From positions 1-64,000 of the forward strand of contig MSED01000010.1 in the NCBI GenBank assembly GCA_002099365.1: a stretch of 64,000 nucleotides of DNA, given 5' to 3'. A program made the translations under genes and the position numbers. This stretch comes from Phialophora verrucosa (Eukaryota; Ascomycota; Eurotiomycetes; Chaetothyriales; Herpotrichiellaceae). How positions within the stretch are numbered: position 1 is the first letter of the stretch; each line of letters opens with the position of its first letter. Below the pieces are notes generated by a model. That model worked only from the letters and a program-made list of their open reading frames with translations, did not search any database and was not told the DNA's origin. This document shows positions 63,194 through 64,000 of the stretch, piece after piece.

Positions 63194-64000
63194 CCTTAAA
63201 TAAATTATCTTATAATACTACTTTAATATTAAGTATAAAGATTATAGAAAAATATATATATATTAATATATTAATCCTATAATAATAATAATCTAATATA
63301 TAGAGGAAAAGGTAAAATAAATTTAAGATATATATAAAGCCTATATATTTAGTAAAGGATATATTATAGGGGAAATATATAAGGTAGGGATCCTTATTAA
63401 TAATAGAGCGAAATAAACCTATATCGCTAAAGTATTTCTATATAATAATAAGAACTACTCGTATAAGGAATCCTACGACTACCGATATTACTATAATATA
63501 GACCTTAATATAGATAATAAAAGGATATACCCTAAAGCGTTTAAATAGATAATTAAGGAAGGGTATATATATAAGAATCTAAAATATAGAATATACTAGT
63601 ACCCTTATATTTACTATAAAATCGAATCCTACTTAATAATAACTAGAAATATAGATACTCTAATAATAGTAGAAGAAATTATAAACTACCGGGTACGCTA
63701 TAATTTCATCGCTAAATACTTCTAGTGCCAGTACCCGATAAGCTGCTACTGCCGCGAGCTAAGATATAGACACCTCTTTTATATAAACCTAGAGCGGCCG
63801 AATACCGTAATCTATCTAGAAGTATTCGGGTTTCTTAATAAATACTTTAATACAGACTATTATTAGGATATATAGCGATATATATACTAGGGAATACTAA
63901 AAAATAGCTTAGAGATAGACTAGGGAAGCCGGACTATCTCGGGACTAGGCCTTAGGCGCTTTATATAATCTTATTAGAATAGTGTACTAAGTATATTATA
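63194..64000 (+). pseudogene. Family A gag-pol fragment running off the window
   Basis: Plus-strand homologue of about 47758-48560 in the A2 element (and about 3790-4570 in A1 copy 1), covering the linker before the protease. Shared landmarks are CGATATTACTATAATATAGA near 63491 and AGATAATTAAGGAAGGGTAT near 63549. It is closer to A2 than to A1. Homology weakens just before the end (from about 63945), where the sequence reads through CTTAGGCGCTTTATATAATC. Confidence 0.8.

Noticed and set aside
1..64000. Centromere or telomere sequence
   Set aside because: Nested RIP-mutated retroelements are compatible with a fungal centromere, but no feature here is diagnostic and no telomeric TTAGGG array is present. 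CENP-A mapping would be needed.
1..64000. tRNA, rRNA or CRISPR arrays
   Set aside because: No cloverleaf with conserved arms, no rRNA-like block and no regularly spaced repeat-spacer pattern was seen. The periodic repeats found are tandem or LTR repeats.

Overview
The window is a heavily mutated transposon graveyard typical of an AT-rich isochore in a filamentous ascomycete (Pezizomycotina). The base composition shows this directly. TpA is everywhere, CpA and TpG are almost absent, and CpG, CpC and CpT survive. That is the fingerprint of repeat-induced point mutation (RIP: C-to-T at CpA, read as G-to-A on the other strand). RIP turns CAA/CAG/TGG into stop codons, ATG into ATA, Cys into Tyr and Asp into Asn. 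Almost no ATG-started open frame is left, but protein families can still be read if TAA/TAG are treated as former Gln/Trp codons. I see no intact protein gene, tRNA or rRNA.

Layout from left to right. 1-1407 holds unassigned AT-rich DNA with a short tandem repeat. 1408-8871 is a complete LTR retrotransposon (family A1, Ty3/Gypsy chromovirus, + strand, 459-bp LTRs). 9480-12060 is a degraded minus-strand reading frame with internal tandem repeats, facing a plus-strand remnant (12360-13120) across an asymmetric purine/pyrimidine block. 13121-28997 is a three-LTR composite of a large minus-strand Gypsy element (family C, about 300-bp LTRs): one 11.7-kb element plus a tandem copy whose pol has been deleted, sharing the middle LTR. 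29760-30164 is a 405-bp hAT-type MITE with a perfect 8-bp target duplication. 30231-36413 is a minus-strand Gypsy chromovirus (family B, 356-bp LTRs). 36790-40725 contains coding remnants, including a recognisable hAT transposase.

The right third is a clean nest. A minus-strand A1 element (40731-61849, duplication TAACT) sits in the hAT coding frame, which resumes in phase on the far side (61850 on). Two further elements sit inside that A1 element: a plus-strand A2 element (45374-52829, duplication GTAGT) and a second B element (54140-60329, duplication GTATC/GTATT). Removing both leaves an A1 element of 7463 bp, against 7464 bp for the left-hand copy. A MITE-related end (63100-63193) and an A-family fragment running off the window close the region.

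Functionally, the elements carried gag (CCHC knuckle), protease, reverse transcriptase, RNase H, integrase and, in A and B, a chromodomain-like tail. All are now inactive. The order of events that can be read is: hAT gene, then A1 insertion, then A2 and B insertions, with RIP acting on the result. The A2 copy keeps the most CpA/TpG and looks least mutated. The region was probably silent heterochromatin; that is inference. Coordinates of LTRs and duplications were read base by base; domain limits inside pseudogenes are approximate.
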